From Clostridium sp. (lineage in GTDB: Bacteria > Bacillota > Clostridia > Clostridiales > Clostridiaceae), in the NCBI GenBank assembly GCA_029257045.1, contig JARIDB010000116.1, forward strand, positions 1-64,000: 64,000 nucleotides of DNA. The letters are read 5' to 3'. The notes below the pieces were generated by a model. That model was not told the DNA's origin, searched no databases, and worked only from the letters and a program-made list of their open reading frames with translations. The position numbers and the translations under genes are program-made. Of the stretch, positions 1 through 9,416 are shown in pieces; position 1 is the first letter of the stretch; each line of letters begins with the position of its first letter.

Positions 1-138
1 TGCATCTATAAGCATACCTCTATCTCTAGCTTCTTGAATTATCCTCTTAATCGGAGCTGATTCTGGACTTACTATAGCTACTAGTCTATTAGCAGATACT
101 ATATTTCCAAAGCCGATATTGATTAACTTTATACCCAT
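1..138 (-). CDS. remA: RemA/DUF370 family regulator (3' part lies outside the window)
   Basis: The first 46 residues are visible, starting [20 protein letters not shown] and running through the [23 protein letters not shown] core typical of RemA/DUF370 proteins (about 80-90 residues). RemA of Bacillus is a DNA-binding ring-forming regulator of matrix genes; in clostridia the role is less clear. A perfect AGGAGG site lies 6 bases upstream of the ATG. The usual neighbour order yicC-remA-gmk fits the gene just upstream. The reading frame is open to the window edge, so the gene is cut, not broken. Confidence 0.88.
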   Translation of the reverse strand, partial: MGIKLINIGFGNIVSANRLVAIVSPESAPIKRIIQEARDRGMLIDA

Positions 139-152
139 TTCATTCCTCCTGA

Positions 153-1034
153 TTATTCTATATTTTGAACTTGTTCTCTAATCTTTTCAATTAGATTTTT
201 TATGTTAATGACATTATTAGTCATATCCATATCACTAGATTTTGAAGCTATTGTATTAGATTCTCTATTCATTTCTTGAATTATAAAATCTAACTTTCTA
301 CCAATTTGCCCACCTTCTTCGAAGGTTTTTCTTACTTGATTTAAGTGGCTTCTAAGCCTTATTATTTCCTCATCTACAGAAGCCTTATCTGAAATTATTG
401 CAATTTCTTGAGCTATTCTACCTTCATCTATATCGTAGTTTTCTAAAAGTTCTTTAATTCTTTTTTCAAGTTTTTTCTTATAGTTAATTGGAACTATATC
501 TGATATAGATTCTATTTTGTTAACAAGTATTTCTATTTCACAAAGTTTTAAAATTATATCTTCTTTTAACTTTTCTCCTTCTGCTATCCTCATTTTATCC
601 ATCATAAGAAGAGCTTCAGAAATAAGTGGTTTAATTATTTTAAATACTTCCTCTATGGAATCTTCCTCTTCAACTATGGTTATTACATCAGAAAATTTAG
701 CTATTTGAGTTACTGTTATATCATTTTTAACATTAAACCTTTTTTCAATTTCTTTTAAAGCGTTATAATAACTTTCTGCAAGATTTAAATTAAGTTTTAC
801 AACTCCTTCTTCATCACAATAACTCTTTTGATTAATAAATACATCAACTTTTCCTCTAGAAAGCTTTTCATTAACTAATTTTCTTATTTCTTCTTCTAAA
901 GCTATAATAGACCTAGGTAATTTAACACTTACATCTAAATATCTACTATTTACACTTTTCATTTCTAGTGAAAAAAGATATTTACTTCCTTCTTCATTAC
1001 TAGCTCTACCAAAACTAGTCATACTTTTAACCAT
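153..1034 (-). CDS. yicC: YicC/YloC family endoribonuclease-like protein
   Basis: The 293-residue protein begins [11 protein letters not shown] and ends with the family's C-terminal signature ([16 protein letters not shown]). YicC/YloC proteins are conserved single-strand RNA endonucleases linked to RNA turnover. A longer reading from a TTG at 1046 is possible, but that TTG overlaps a GGAGG site placed correctly for the ATG at 1034, so I use the ATG. The gene lies 14 bases before remA, in the conserved yicC-remA-gmk arrangement, so the two are probably co-transcribed. Confidence 0.9.
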   Translation of the reverse strand: MVKSMTSFGRASNEEGSKYLFSLEMKSVNSRYLDVSVKLPRSIIALEEEIRKLVNEKLSRGKVDVFINQKSYCDEEGVVKLNLNLAESYYNALKEIEKRFNVKNDITVTQIAKFSDVITIVEEEDSIEEVFKIIKPLISEALLMMDKMRIAEGEKLKEDIILKLCEIEILVNKIESISDIVPINYKKKLEKRIKELLENYDIDEGRIAQEIAIISDKASVDEEIIRLRSHLNQVRKTFEEGGQIGRKLDFIIQEMNRESNTIASKSSDMDMTNNVINIKNLIEKIREQVQNIE

Positions 1035-1154
1035 ATTAGCCTCCAAAGTATTTATATTTTAATCATTTAACATTCAAATTACATCTTAGTTTATCTTATA
1101 ACTATATGTCAATGATTTGTTCACAATTTATTAACAATTATATTTTTATAAAAT

Positions 1155-1186
1155 AAAAGGTAGCTTCTTTTTAGAAACTACCTTTT
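1155..1186 (-). terminator. Rho-independent terminator after the NCS2 permease
   Basis: The arms AAAAGGTAGTTTCT and AGAAGCTACCTTTT (one G-U pair) pair around an AAAA loop and are followed by a T-rich run on the minus strand. It lies just beyond the permease stop codon. Confidence 0.85.
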
Positions 1187-1203
1187 AATTTATATAATTA
1201 TTT

Positions 1204-2565
1204 TTATAAGAATAATAATTTTAGTATAAATAGTATTCCCAATATTATCATAACTCCAGATACCTTTGTTTTCTTATCCTTAGTTGCAAACATATTGTAT
1301 ATTAGATTAATTCCTACATAAGATAATATCCCTAAAGTTAAACCATCACCTATACTATAGGTTAAAGCCATAGTAACTATTGTAATAAAAGCTGGAACTC
1401 CTTCTGTAATATTATCAAAATCAATGTTCTTAACTGCTCCTAGCATTAAATATCCTACATATATTAAAGCTGGTGCTGTTGCACAAGATGGTATTGCAAT
1501 GAATATTGGTGAGAAGAACATCGCAACTAAGAATAATACTCCTGTTGATACTGCTGTATATCCTGTTCTACCACCCGCTGCAACACCTGTTGAACTTTCA
1601 ACGTATGTTGTAACTGTTGTTGTTCCCATTACAGCTCCATAAGTTGTAGCTATAGCATCTACTAATAATGCTCTACCTACATTTGGAACAGTTCCATCTT
1701 CATTTAATAGGTTTGCTTTAGATGCAACTCCTACTAAAGTACCAACTGTATCAAAGAAATCAACAAATAAAAATGTAAGTACTATTACTACAAAGTTTAA
1801 AATCCCTGCTGTTTTAATATTAGCAAAATCTAGTTTCATAGCTATTGGTGCTATACTTTCAAACTTAAATATACCATTTGGTAAATAAATGCCAAGTTTT
1901 ACAGCTTCCTCCGGATTAATTAAAGCAAACCCCCAAGCTATTAATGTACTTACTACTATTCCTACAAGAATGGCCCCTTTAGTTCCTTTTTTATCTAAAA
2001 CTGATATTATTACTACTCCTATTAAAGCTATAATTACTGGTAAATTAAACTCTCCAAGGGATACTAATGTTGCATCATTATTTATAACTAGTCCACATCC
2101 AACTAAACCAACAAAAGCTATAAATACTCCTATACCAGCTGTTACCGCATGTTTCATACCTATAGGTATTGCATTTACAACAGCCTCTCTAACTTTGAAT
2201 AATGATAAGAAAATAAATATAATACCTTCTACAAAGATTGCTGTTAATGCTGTTTCCCATGATATGCCTCGTCCTAGTACAACTGAAAAAGCGAAAAATG
2301 CGTTTAATCCCATACCTGATGCTAATGCAAAAGGTAAATTAGCTACTAACCCCATTAAAATACAAGCTATACCTGCTGAAAGGCATGTTGCTGTTACTAA
2401 AGCTCCTGCATCCATTCCCGTTTGTGATAAGATACTTGGATTTACAACTATTATATAAGCCATTGTTAAGAAAGTTGTTAGTCCCGCTAATGCTTCTTTC
2501 TTGTAATCAACACCCTTATTCCCTAAAATAGGAAATAGCCATTGCATTTTTGATGATTTCTCCAT
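1204..2565 (-). CDS. NCS2 family (AzgA/PbuG-type) purine permease
   Basis: This 453-residue, highly hydrophobic protein has the AzgA/PbuG-type hallmarks: the LTTFLTMAYIIVVNPSIL segment near residue 30, ALASGMGLNAFFAFSVV near residue 80, and FVDFFDTVGTLVGV near residue 265. Members carry hypoxanthine, guanine or adenine with protons across the cytoplasmic membrane; the exact base cannot be read from sequence. The ATG has an AGGAGG site. It is a single-gene unit with its own near-perfect promoter, a structured leader and a terminator, which suggests regulation at the RNA level. Confidence 0.92.
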   Translation of the reverse strand: MEKSSKMQWLFPILGNKGVDYKKEALAGLTTFLTMAYIIVVNPSILSQTGMDAGALVTATCLSAGIACILMGLVANLPFALASGMGLNAFFAFSVVLGRGISWETALTAIFVEGIIFIFLSLFKVREAVVNAIPIGMKHAVTAGIGVFIAFVGLVGCGLVINNDATLVSLGEFNLPVIIALIGVVIISVLDKKGTKGAILVGIVVSTLIAWGFALINPEEAVKLGIYLPNGIFKFESIAPIAMKLDFANIKTAGILNFVVIVLTFLFVDFFDTVGTLVGVASKANLLNEDGTVPNVGRALLVDAIATTYGAVMGTTTVTTYVESSTGVAAGGRTGYTAVSTGVLFLVAMFFSPIFIAIPSCATAPALIYVGYLMLGAVKNIDFDNITEGVPAFITIVTMALTYSIGDGLTLGILSYVGINLIYNMFATKDKKTKVSGVMIILGILFILKLLFL

Positions 2566-2592
2566 ATATAATCCTCCTATATAGTTTAATAT

Positions 2593-2659
2593 AAAAAAAG
2601 TTCTAGTGAAAGTTTTATCTACACTTAGAAACTCATTTCCATTATATGTGTAAAACTTT
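2593..2659 (-). promoter_or_regulatory. Attenuator-like leader RNA upstream of the NCS2 permease
   Basis: Two alternative folds are visible in the transcript. A long stem pairs 2651-2659 with 2609-2617 (AAAGTTTTA/TAAAACTTT, 9 bp) and ACAC with GTGT inside it. An intrinsic terminator pairs 2622-2633 with 2599-2608 and is followed by seven T. The two share bases 2622-2624 and overlap in space, so they should compete. The fragments TATAAT and GTTTCTA resemble purine-aptamer junctions, but P2/L2 and the usual P3 are absent, so I do not call a purine riboswitch. Confidence 0.6.
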
Positions 2660-2726
2660 ATAAATAAAAAATATTAACCGAAAATTACTTTTGTAATTTA
2701 ATTTTTCATTCGTGTTTTATGTTTTT

Positions 2727-2755
2727 ATTATAACTTTATCTATATTTATTGTCAA
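2727..2755 (-). promoter_or_regulatory. Consensus sigma-A promoter of the NCS2 permease
   Basis: TTGACA (2750-2755) and TATAAT (2727-2732) match the vegetative consensus exactly, with 17 bases between them. Transcription would start near 2720 and give a leader of about 155 bases. Confidence 0.88.
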
Positions 2756-2787
2756 TGAAAGTACATATGAATTTCAACTTTATCTTT

Positions 2788-3771
2788 TTATTGTTCGCGT
2801 TGTTTTTTAAATGACTCTGTTATACTTATTGCATCTTTGCAAGATAATGCTACAATTAACTTTATTCTAGCTTTTTGACCGGGCATACTTTCTTCAAAAA
2901 ACACGCCAAGGTCTTTAAGGATTTTCCCCCCGCCTTCATATCCATAGGATTCATGTACTCGCCCTTCAAAACATCGTGAAACTATAACTACTGGTATTTC
3001 CTTCTTTAAAGCATCTTTAATACCTTTTATCATATCTGGTGGTACATTTCCTCTTCCAAGTGCTTCAATTACTATTCCTTTATAACCATGTTCTATAGAA
3101 TATTCAATAAAATCTGATTTCATTCCTGCAACTACCTTAATTAGAGCAACTTCTATATTTATGTTTTCTACTTCATAAACCTTATGTTTTTTTGTTTTTC
3201 TATAAAATAAAACCTTATTATCATCCACAATTCCTATTGGACCAAAATTTGGTGTTTTAAATGCATTTAATGCCATAGAGTTAACCTTAGTAACCTCTGC
3301 TGCTGAATTTAATTCTCCATTAAAACAAACTAATACCCCTCGTCCCTTAGCCTCTTCACAAATAGCAGTACAAATGGAAGTTTCTAAATTAAATGGTCCA
3401 TCATATCCAAGTTCAGAGCTACTTCTCATGGCTCCTGTAACAACTATAACTTTCTCTGTATCTATTGTAAGATCTAGAAAATATGCTGTTTCTTCCAATG
3501 TATCTGTTCCATGTGTTAAAACAACACCATCAACATCTTCTCTCATTATTATATTTTTAATAAATTTACTGAGCTCTAACATATCATTTATAGACATATG
3601 GGGAGATGGCTTACTTGAAAAGCTGTATGTTTCTATTTCTGCAAACTCTTCCACTCCTTTAACCATAGACATTATTTCCTCTCCTGTTAATCCAGGAACT
3701 GCAGCATTAATTTTTTCATCTCTCTTCATGGATATTGTTCCACCATTGAAAATTACGGCAACCTTTTTCAT
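2788..3771 (-). CDS. Asparaginase, cytoplasmic
   Basis: The protein has 327 residues. The first catalytic threonine sits in NGGTIS (about residues 9-14) and the second catalytic block is THGTDTLEE (about 86-94), followed by VTGAMRSSSELGYDGPFN. These are the Thr-Thr-Asp-Lys elements of bacterial asparaginases, which release aspartate and ammonia from asparagine. The sequence around YKGIVIEALGRGNVPP resembles the AnsB branch, but no signal peptide is present, so it should act in the cytoplasm. It has its own promoter. Some side activity on glutamine is possible in this family. Confidence 0.9.
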   Translation of the reverse strand: MKKVAVIFNGGTISMKRDEKINAAVPGLTGEEIMSMVKGVEEFAEIETYSFSSKPSPHMSINDMLELSKFIKNIIMREDVDGVVLTHGTDTLEETAYFLDLTIDTEKVIVVTGAMRSSSELGYDGPFNLETSICTAICEEAKGRGVLVCFNGELNSAAEVTKVNSMALNAFKTPNFGPIGIVDDNKVLFYRKTKKHKVYEVENINIEVALIKVVAGMKSDFIEYSIEHGYKGIVIEALGRGNVPPDMIKGIKDALKKEIPVVIVSRCFEGRVHESYGYEGGGKILKDLGVFFEESMPGQKARIKLIVALSCKDAISITESFKKQREQ

Positions 3772-3933
3772 CTCTTTCTCCTCTTTGTGTATTTATTCGT
3801 ATAAAGTAAAACTTCTTTTATTATTCAAAACTTTTTAGAGATTATTGGTAGTCCGGTATTTCCTACATCTCTTTTTATTAATATTAGAGTGTGATTAAGC
3901 TTTTCTTACTTCGATAAATCTTTCTCTATAAAT

Positions 3934-3962
3934 ATTATATATTTAAAAAATAATTTTTTCAA
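3934..3962 (-). promoter_or_regulatory. Sigma-A-like promoter of the asparaginase gene
   Basis: TTGAAA (3957-3962) and TATAAT (3934-3939) are 17 bases apart. The leader that follows is about 155 bases and contains a hairpin at 3837-3872. Confidence 0.7.
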
Positions 3963-3968
3963 CTCATA

Positions 3969-4364
3969 TTACATATTTTCCCTTAATTTCCCACTATATA
4001 TTTTATATTTTATTTTTCTCTCTGTTATTGGATACATTGTTGATACGTATATATAGTCCTTTAACCTATCAATTTCTATTCCTATTAAAATGTACTTTTC
4101 ATATTTTTTGATTAGTTGTATTGAAATAATATTCTCTGTATCATTGAATATACCTATATACTCAGGATTATCTACTATATCCTTCATATATTCTATTATA
4201 TTTTCAATGATTTTCTTATCCAAGTGCTTGCCATGTTTTCTTTTAATGTGTTTAATTACTCCTGGAGAAGCATAAATTGTTCCAGTTATTTTAATTCCTA
4301 GATTATTAGCCATATCATTTTTCAAATACCCTATTCTTCTATAGGTATAAAATTTTTCTCGCAT
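3969..4364 (-). CDS. PBECR-type (phage-barnase-EndoU-colicin-RelE-like) nuclease domain protein
   Basis: The 131-residue product contains ASPGVIKHIKRKHGKH, then a DNPEYIGIF turn, a strand ending in LIKK, LIGIEIDRLKDYIYVSTMYPI and a C-terminal KIKYKIYSGKL. This order (HIK..H, NP-YIG, K, YVSTMY, basic end) is the pattern I know from PBECR domains, predicted RNase-fold nucleases found in phage polyvalent proteins and as single genes in clostridia. The start is the ATG at 4364, preceded by GAGGGG; an upstream TTG at 4397 has no ribosome site. No immunity or antitoxin partner is adjacent. Nuclease activity is inferred only. Confidence 0.6.
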   Translation of the reverse strand: MREKFYTYRRIGYLKNDMANNLGIKITGTIYASPGVIKHIKRKHGKHLDKKIIENIIEYMKDIVDNPEYIGIFNDTENIISIQLIKKYEKYILIGIEIDRLKDYIYVSTMYPITERKIKYKIYSGKLRENM

Positions 4365-4473
4365 ATTACCCCTCAATTCAATATAATTACATGGCAATTT
4401 TTAAAAAAATTATTATATATTATATTATTATCAAAGAAATATAAAAGTTCTTATATTAGTTTTTATAAAAAAA

Positions 4474-4496
4474 GAGCTAGATTAAATATCTAGCCC
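4474..4496 (-). terminator. Terminator after spoIVA
   Basis: GGGCTAGAT and ATCTAGCTC pair (one G-U) around a 5-base loop and are followed by a run of T on the minus strand, 11 bases after the spoIVA stop. Confidence 0.85.
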
Positions 4497-4506
4497 TAAC
4501 TTTTTT

Positions 4507-5985
4507 TTACAATATAATACAGATTAAACCACCGCTACCTTCATTAATTATCTTTTGTAATGTTTTTTGAATTTTCCCTTGTACATCATCAGGCATTTTA
4601 TATAGTTTATTTTGTAATCCCTCTTTTATTAAAACTTCTAGCGGCTTTCCAAACATATTACTTTGCCATAGAGAAGCTGGATCCTTTTCAAATTGATCCA
4701 TTAGGGATTTTACAAGTTCTTCACTTTCTTTTTCCGATCCCATTATAGGACTTATTTCAGTTTTTATATTAGCCTTAATAAAATGTAGCGAAGGAGCCGA
4801 AGCTTTTAATTTAACTCCAAACTTAGTTCCTTGTTTAACCATTTCCGGTTCTTCAAATTTCATCTCAGCTAATTGAGGTGCTACAAGCCCATAACCACTT
4901 TCTCTAACATCTATTAAAGCATCCTTAACTTTATCATATTCTTTTTTTGCTATATTTAATTCTTTTATTAAAGATAATAAGTCACTTTCTGATTCTACTT
5001 CTAGATCACAGATTTCACTTAATATGTTATAGAATATTCCATCTTTAGGCTTCATTGTTATCGTAGCTTTACCTTCTCCAAGATTTACAAAAGTTATTTC
5101 CGTTGGTGCTAAGTTTTCTTTATCTTTTAAAATCTCTATAGTTTCTTTAATATCTTTAACCTTATTTATGCTCTCACACATTTCTTTAATAATATTAAAG
5201 AAATCCTTCTTAAGCCAATGATATGATTCAAGTCTTTCAACCCAGCTTGGCATATTAATATTAATTTCCTTAACTGGAAACTCCTTAAGTACATGATTTA
5301 ACACATTTCCAATATCGTCTTCATTCATATTTGCCACATCCATAACTTGTACAGTAACATCATATTTATCTTCCAACTCTTTTCTAACCTCTCTCGCTTC
5401 CTTGGAATTTATATTCCTAGTATTAAGTACAACTATAAAGGGTTTGTTTATAGCTTTTAACTCTTGAATAACTCTTTCTTCAGCTTCTAAGTACTCATTT
5501 CTTTCTATTCCTGTTATACTACCATCTGTAGTAACAACAAGTCCAATTGTAGAATGATCTGTTATAACCTTTCTTGTTCCTATTTCAGCTGCATCTTCAA
5601 AAGGGATTTCATAATCATACCATGGAGTATTAACCATTTTAGCTTCTTCTCCATCCATATATCCTATAGCACCTTTCACAATATAACCTACACAGTCAAC
5701 CATTCTAACTTTAAATCTTATGTCTTCATCAATTGTTAATTCTACCGCCTCATTTGGTATAAATTTAGGTTCTGTTGTATGAATACTCCTACCTGAACCA
5801 CTTTGAGGAAGTTCATCTTTAGCTCTTTCCTTTTTATAACTATTTTCAATCTTTGGTATTACCATAAGGTCCATAAATTTTTTTATAAATGTTGATTTTC
5901 CAGTTCTAACCGGTCCTACAACCCCTACATAAATGTCCCCCTGTGTCCTCTCTGCTATATTCTTGTATATATTAAAGTTGTCCAC
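4507..5985 (-). CDS. spoIVA: Stage IV sporulation protein A, coat morphogenetic ATPase
   Basis: At 492 residues the product has the family's usual length. The N-terminal P-loop GPVRTGKSTFIKKF (about 24-37) is followed by the highly conserved LPQSGSGRSIHTTEPKF region and VDCVGY. SpoIVA hydrolyses ATP to polymerise around the forespore and anchor the coat. Its C-terminal part, needed for targeting to the forespore surface, is present. In Bacillus it is made in the mother cell under SigE, whose gene also lies in this window. Its single-gene context between gpsA and an unrelated gene is usual. Confidence 0.97.
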   Translation of the reverse strand: MDNFNIYKNIAERTQGDIYVGVVGPVRTGKSTFIKKFMDLMVIPKIENSYKKERAKDELPQSGSGRSIHTTEPKFIPNEAVELTIDEDIRFKVRMVDCVGYIVKGAIGYMDGEEAKMVNTPWYDYEIPFEDAAEIGTRKVITDHSTIGLVVTTDGSITGIERNEYLEAEERVIQELKAINKPFIVVLNTRNINSKEAREVRKELEDKYDVTVQVMDVANMNEDDIGNVLNHVLKEFPVKEININMPSWVERLESYHWLKKDFFNIIKEMCESINKVKDIKETIEILKDKENLAPTEITFVNLGEGKATITMKPKDGIFYNILSEICDLEVESESDLLSLIKELNIAKKEYDKVKDALIDVRESGYGLVAPQLAEMKFEEPEMVKQGTKFGVKLKASAPSLHFIKANIKTEISPIMGSEKESEELVKSLMDQFEKDPASLWQSNMFGKPLEVLIKEGLQNKLYKMPDDVQGKIQKTLQKIINEGSGGLICIIL

Positions 5986-6213
5986 GGTGTACCCTCCTAA
6001 TTATTTTTAACACTATATATATATTCATACTAATAAAAAAGTATACAGTTTTTTTAGATATTATAAAAATATATTTTAGAAACCATTTATTTATAAATTC
6101 AATTATATTTATAGTCTTTATTTCAACTTATATATACTACTTAAACCACTTATATATTCCATAAAAAAGATATATATATTCATTTAAAAACTGAAACATA
6201 AAATTATAAAAAA

Positions 6214-6241
6214 AAAGGATCAACTTAAAAGTTAATCCTTT
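6214..6241 (-). terminator. Terminator after gpsA
   Basis: AAAGGATTAACTT and its near-complement form a stem over a short loop and are followed by eight T on the minus strand, directly after the gpsA stop. Confidence 0.85.
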
Positions 6242-6246
6242 ATAAT

Positions 6247-7242
6247 TTAATATATTTCGTGTTTTTTTTCTCTTCCCATTAATTCAAAGGAGGCATCTAG
6301 AGGATTCTTATTTTCAAAAAGTATTTTATATAAGATATCCGTTATAGGCATTTCAACGTCTAGAGATTCTTTTAATTCATAAAAAGCTCTACAAGCTTTT
6401 ATTCCTTCAACAACCATTCCTACCTCTTCTGTAGCTTCCTTAGTTGACATTCCTTTACCAATTAAATATCCAGCCCTTCTATTTCTTGAATGAAGGCTTG
6501 TGCATGTAACTATTAAATCTCCCATACCAGTCAATCCTAAGAATGTCTCTGCTTTACCGCCTATTTTCATTCCAACTCTTACTATTTCAGCCATACCTCT
6601 TGTCATTAATGCAGCTTTAGAATTATCTCCAAACCCTATTCCATCACAAACTCCAGCAGCTAATGCAATAATATTTTTAACTGCACCGCCAATTTCAACT
6701 CCAATTAAATCATCATTTGTATAAACTCTAAAGTTCTTATCTATAAATAAATCCTGTACTTTTTCAGAACTATCCATATTAACTGATGAAACTACTACTG
6801 TAGTTGGAATATTAAAGGAAACTTCTTCTGCATGGCTAGGTCCAGATAATATAACTACCGGATTTTCTGGTAATTCTTCTTGTATTACTTCTGATAATCT
6901 TAAGTTTGTTTTTTCTTCTATTCCCTTAGCAATGCTTATAATTGTTACATCTTTATTTATTAAAGTTTTCAATTGCTTCGCTGCTATTCTAATTACATGA
7001 GATGGTACAGCCAAAACTACAAATTGAATATTCTCTATAGCTTTATCTAAGTTATTAAATGCTGTGACCTTTTCTGGTACCTTTAAATCTTTTATATACT
7101 TGTCATTTCTTCTATTTAAATTAATATCATCTACAACATTTTTATCTCTATCATATATATTAACTTCAATTCCTTTATTAGCAAGTAATATAGCTAAGGC
7201 AGTTCCAAAACTACCTCCTCCTAAGAAAGCGACTTTACTCAA
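6247..7242 (-). CDS. gpsA: Glycerol-3-phosphate dehydrogenase [NAD(P)+]
   Basis: The 331-residue protein opens with the Rossmann motif [10 protein letters not shown] (about 7-16) and carries the catalytic-lysine region [17 protein letters not shown] and the substrate-binding block [14 protein letters not shown]. GpsA reduces dihydroxyacetone phosphate to sn-glycerol 3-phosphate, the backbone for phospholipid synthesis. The start codon is TTG, preceded by AAAGGA, and lies 2 bases after the der stop, so the two are translated from one transcript. Der-gpsA-spoIVA is a conserved clostridial neighbourhood. Confidence 0.96.
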   Translation of the reverse strand: MSKVAFLGGGSFGTALAILLANKGIEVNIYDRDKNVVDDINLNRRNDKYIKDLKVPEKVTAFNNLDKAIENIQFVVLAVPSHVIRIAAKQLKTLINKDVTIISIAKGIEEKTNLRLSEVIQEELPENPVVILSGPSHAEEVSFNIPTTVVVSSVNMDSSEKVQDLFIDKNFRVYTNDDLIGVEIGGAVKNIIALAAGVCDGIGFGDNSKAALMTRGMAEIVRVGMKIGGKAETFLGLTGMGDLIVTCTSLHSRNRRAGYLIGKGMSTKEATEEVGMVVEGIKACRAFYELKESLDVEMPITDILYKILFENKNPLDASFELMGREKKHEIY

Positions 7243-7244
7243 AT

Positions 7245-8561
7245 TTATTCTTTCCTTTCTCTATATTCTATTTGAATACCAGTTCCACTAAAATCAAAAC
7301 TATCTCTTAATTGATTTTCTAGATATCTCATATAAGAGAAATGAGTTGCATTCGAATCATTTACAAAGAAAATAAATTTAGGTGGTTTAACTGCAACTTG
7401 AGTTGCATAATAAATTTTCATTCTCTTAAATCTAACAATTGGTGGTTCATTCATTAAAATTGCTTTATTTATAACTTCATTTAATATTCCTGTAGGAATT
7501 CTCTTACAGTAATTATCATAACATTCTTTTGCAACCTTAAGAACTTTATGAGTTCTTTGACCTGTTTTTGCCGAAATAAATAAGTATTTAGCATATTTTA
7601 AGAATTTAAGATTCATTTCTAATTCTTCTTTATACTTTTGCATTGTCTTATCATCTTTTTCAACTAAATCCCACTTATTTACTACTACCATAATAGCTTT
7701 ATTCATTTCATGAGCATAACCTACTATTTTTTCATCTTGCTCAGTTATACCTTCAGTAGCATCTATCATTAAAATACAAACATCTGCTCTTTCTATTGCT
7801 GTATAAGTTCTAATAACAGAATATCTTTCTATTTCTTCTTTAACTTTACTTTTTCTTCTTATTCCTGCAGTATCTACTAATATAAATTTTCCATCTTCTG
7901 TTTCTAAATTACTATCTATTGAATCTCTAGTTGTGCCCGGAATTTCCGATACTATAAGTCTCTCTTCTCCTAATAATTTATTTATTAATGAAGATTTACC
8001 TACGTTAGGCTTACCCATCATAGCTATTCTTATGTATTCATCATCTTCTTCGTCTTCGTTGTATTTATCAAAGTTTTCTACAACTCGGTCTAACATATCA
8101 CCTATTGCTAATCCTTGTGAAGCTGATATGGTTATAGGTTCTCCTATACCTAAATTATAGAATTCCCAAGCATTATCTTCATCTTTTAGTGAATCAACTT
8201 TATTAACTACTAAAACAACATCTTTTTTACTCTTTCTTAGAAGATTTGCCACTTCATTATCTGCCGGTGTTAATCCTTCTTTACCATCAACTATAAATAT
8301 AATTACATCTGCTGTTTCTATAGCTATATTCGCTTGTCTTCTCATTTGCTTAACTATTATATCTTCTTTTTCAGGTTCAATACCACCTGTATCAATTATT
8401 GTGAAGCTATAATTAAGCCATTCTGCCTTAGCATATACTCTATCTCTTGTTACTCCAGGTGTATCCTGTACTATAGAAATTCTGTGTCCTGCTAATCTAT
8501 TAAATAATGTAGATTTACCTACATTCGGTCTTCCAACTATTGCAACTACTGGTTTAGCCAT
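7245..8561 (-). CDS. der: Ribosome biogenesis GTPase Der (EngA)
   Basis: The 438-residue product has two tandem GTPase domains: GRPNVGKST near residue 10 with NKVDS near 117, and GKPNVGKSS near 183 with NKWDL near 297. A KH-like C-terminal domain follows. This double-G layout is unique to Der, which helps assemble the 50S subunit. I place the start at the ATG at 8561, which has GGAGG at proper spacing; an upstream ATG would put GGAGG inside the coding sequence. It is translated together with gpsA. Confidence 0.97.
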   Translation of the reverse strand: MAKPVVAIVGRPNVGKSTLFNRLAGHRISIVQDTPGVTRDRVYAKAEWLNYSFTIIDTGGIEPEKEDIIVKQMRRQANIAIETADVIIFIVDGKEGLTPADNEVANLLRKSKKDVVLVVNKVDSLKDEDNAWEFYNLGIGEPITISASQGLAIGDMLDRVVENFDKYNEDEEDDEYIRIAMMGKPNVGKSSLINKLLGEERLIVSEIPGTTRDSIDSNLETEDGKFILVDTAGIRRKSKVKEEIERYSVIRTYTAIERADVCILMIDATEGITEQDEKIVGYAHEMNKAIMVVVNKWDLVEKDDKTMQKYKEELEMNLKFLKYAKYLFISAKTGQRTHKVLKVAKECYDNYCKRIPTGILNEVINKAILMNEPPIVRFKRMKIYYATQVAVKPPKFIFFVNDSNATHFSYMRYLENQLRDSFDFSGTGIQIEYRERKE

Positions 8562-8703
8562 TAAATTTCCTCCTAACGGTTTCATGTTTTAAATATTTTA
8601 GGTTACTCCACAACTATAATTATAACCTTACCTTAATAATAAGCTTTAAATAAATATCTTATCTTTATGTAATATTACATTATTAATAAAATCAAGTCAA
8701 TAT

Positions 8704-8731
8704 AAAACATCCCCTGGACAGGGGATGTTTT
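8704..8731 (-). terminator. Terminator after phoU (end of the pst operon)
   Basis: AAAACATCCCCTG pairs perfectly with CAGGGGATGTTTT around a 2-base loop. It closes the pst-phoU transcript and separates it from der. Confidence 0.9.
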
Positions 8732-8737
8732 AAAGAA

Positions 8738-9391
8738 TTATTCATTTAAATCCACGTATTTGCCTTTTTTGGAAAATATTATCCACTCACAAATATTGGT
8801 TACATGATCTCCAACTCGTTCAATATATTTTGAAGCAAATAAAATTTGCGTCCCTTGATTTATCATAGATTCATCTTTAACCATTTTCTTCAAAACTATT
8901 CCAAACATACCTTGATAAATAACATCTACCCTATCATCCATATCACATATCTTATAAGCAGCTTCTACATCCCCATTAATAAAAGCTTCTATAGCTGTTT
9001 TTATCATATTTCTTACAATATCAACCATTTCCCAAATCGGAGAAATTTCTTCTGAAAAACTTACCCCTTCAACTCTTTTTACTATCTTACATATATCTAC
9101 TGCATAATCTGCAATTCTCTCAAGATCCGTTACTATCTTAGATGTAGTATAAACATTCCTTAAATCCTTAGCAACCGGAGATTCTGTAGCTATTATCTTT
9201 ATACATTTATCCTCAATTTTTCTTTGAAAATCATCAACCATATCATCATTTTTTATAATTTTATCTGCAAGTTCTAAATCCTGAGTTTTTAAAGCTAATA
9301 CACTGTCATATATTTGTTTTTCTACTAAAGTAGCCATTTCCATTAGCTCTAGGTTTAGCAATTTTATCTTATTCCTCATTACATCTCTCAT
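8738..9391 (-). CDS. phoU: Phosphate signalling protein PhoU
   Basis: This 217-residue all-helical protein has two PhoU repeats, each with a metal-binding DxxxD-type helix (YTTSKIVTDLERIADYAVDI and LFASKYIERVGDHVTNI). PhoU links the PstSCAB transporter to the PhoR kinase and restrains phosphate uptake. The ATG at 9391 follows AAAGGAG at the right spacing; a longer reading from a TTG at 9424 would overlap pstB. It is the last gene of the pst operon. Confidence 0.95.
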   Translation of the reverse strand: MRDVMRNKIKLLNLELMEMATLVEKQIYDSVLALKTQDLELADKIIKNDDMVDDFQRKIEDKCIKIIATESPVAKDLRNVYTTSKIVTDLERIADYAVDICKIVKRVEGVSFSEEISPIWEMVDIVRNMIKTAIEAFINGDVEAAYKICDMDDRVDVIYQGMFGIVLKKMVKDESMINQGTQILFASKYIERVGDHVTNICEWIIFSKKGKYVDLNE

Positions 9392-9416
9392 TTTTACAAC
9401 TCCTTTTATTAAAATT

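Noticed and set aside
1889..2458. Long plus-strand open frame opposite the NCS2 permease
   Set aside because: It has no ribosome site, shows no known domain and is the complement of a well-supported gene.
2609..2659. Canonical purine riboswitch before the NCS2 permease
   Set aside because: Only short junction-like fragments (TATAAT, GTTTCTA) are present; the P2 stem with its conserved loop is missing, so I report an attenuator of unknown class.
5986..6213. SigE promoter upstream of spoIVA
   Set aside because: GTATACTT and AATATATTT are present but their spacing does not fit the SigE consensus, so no site was called.
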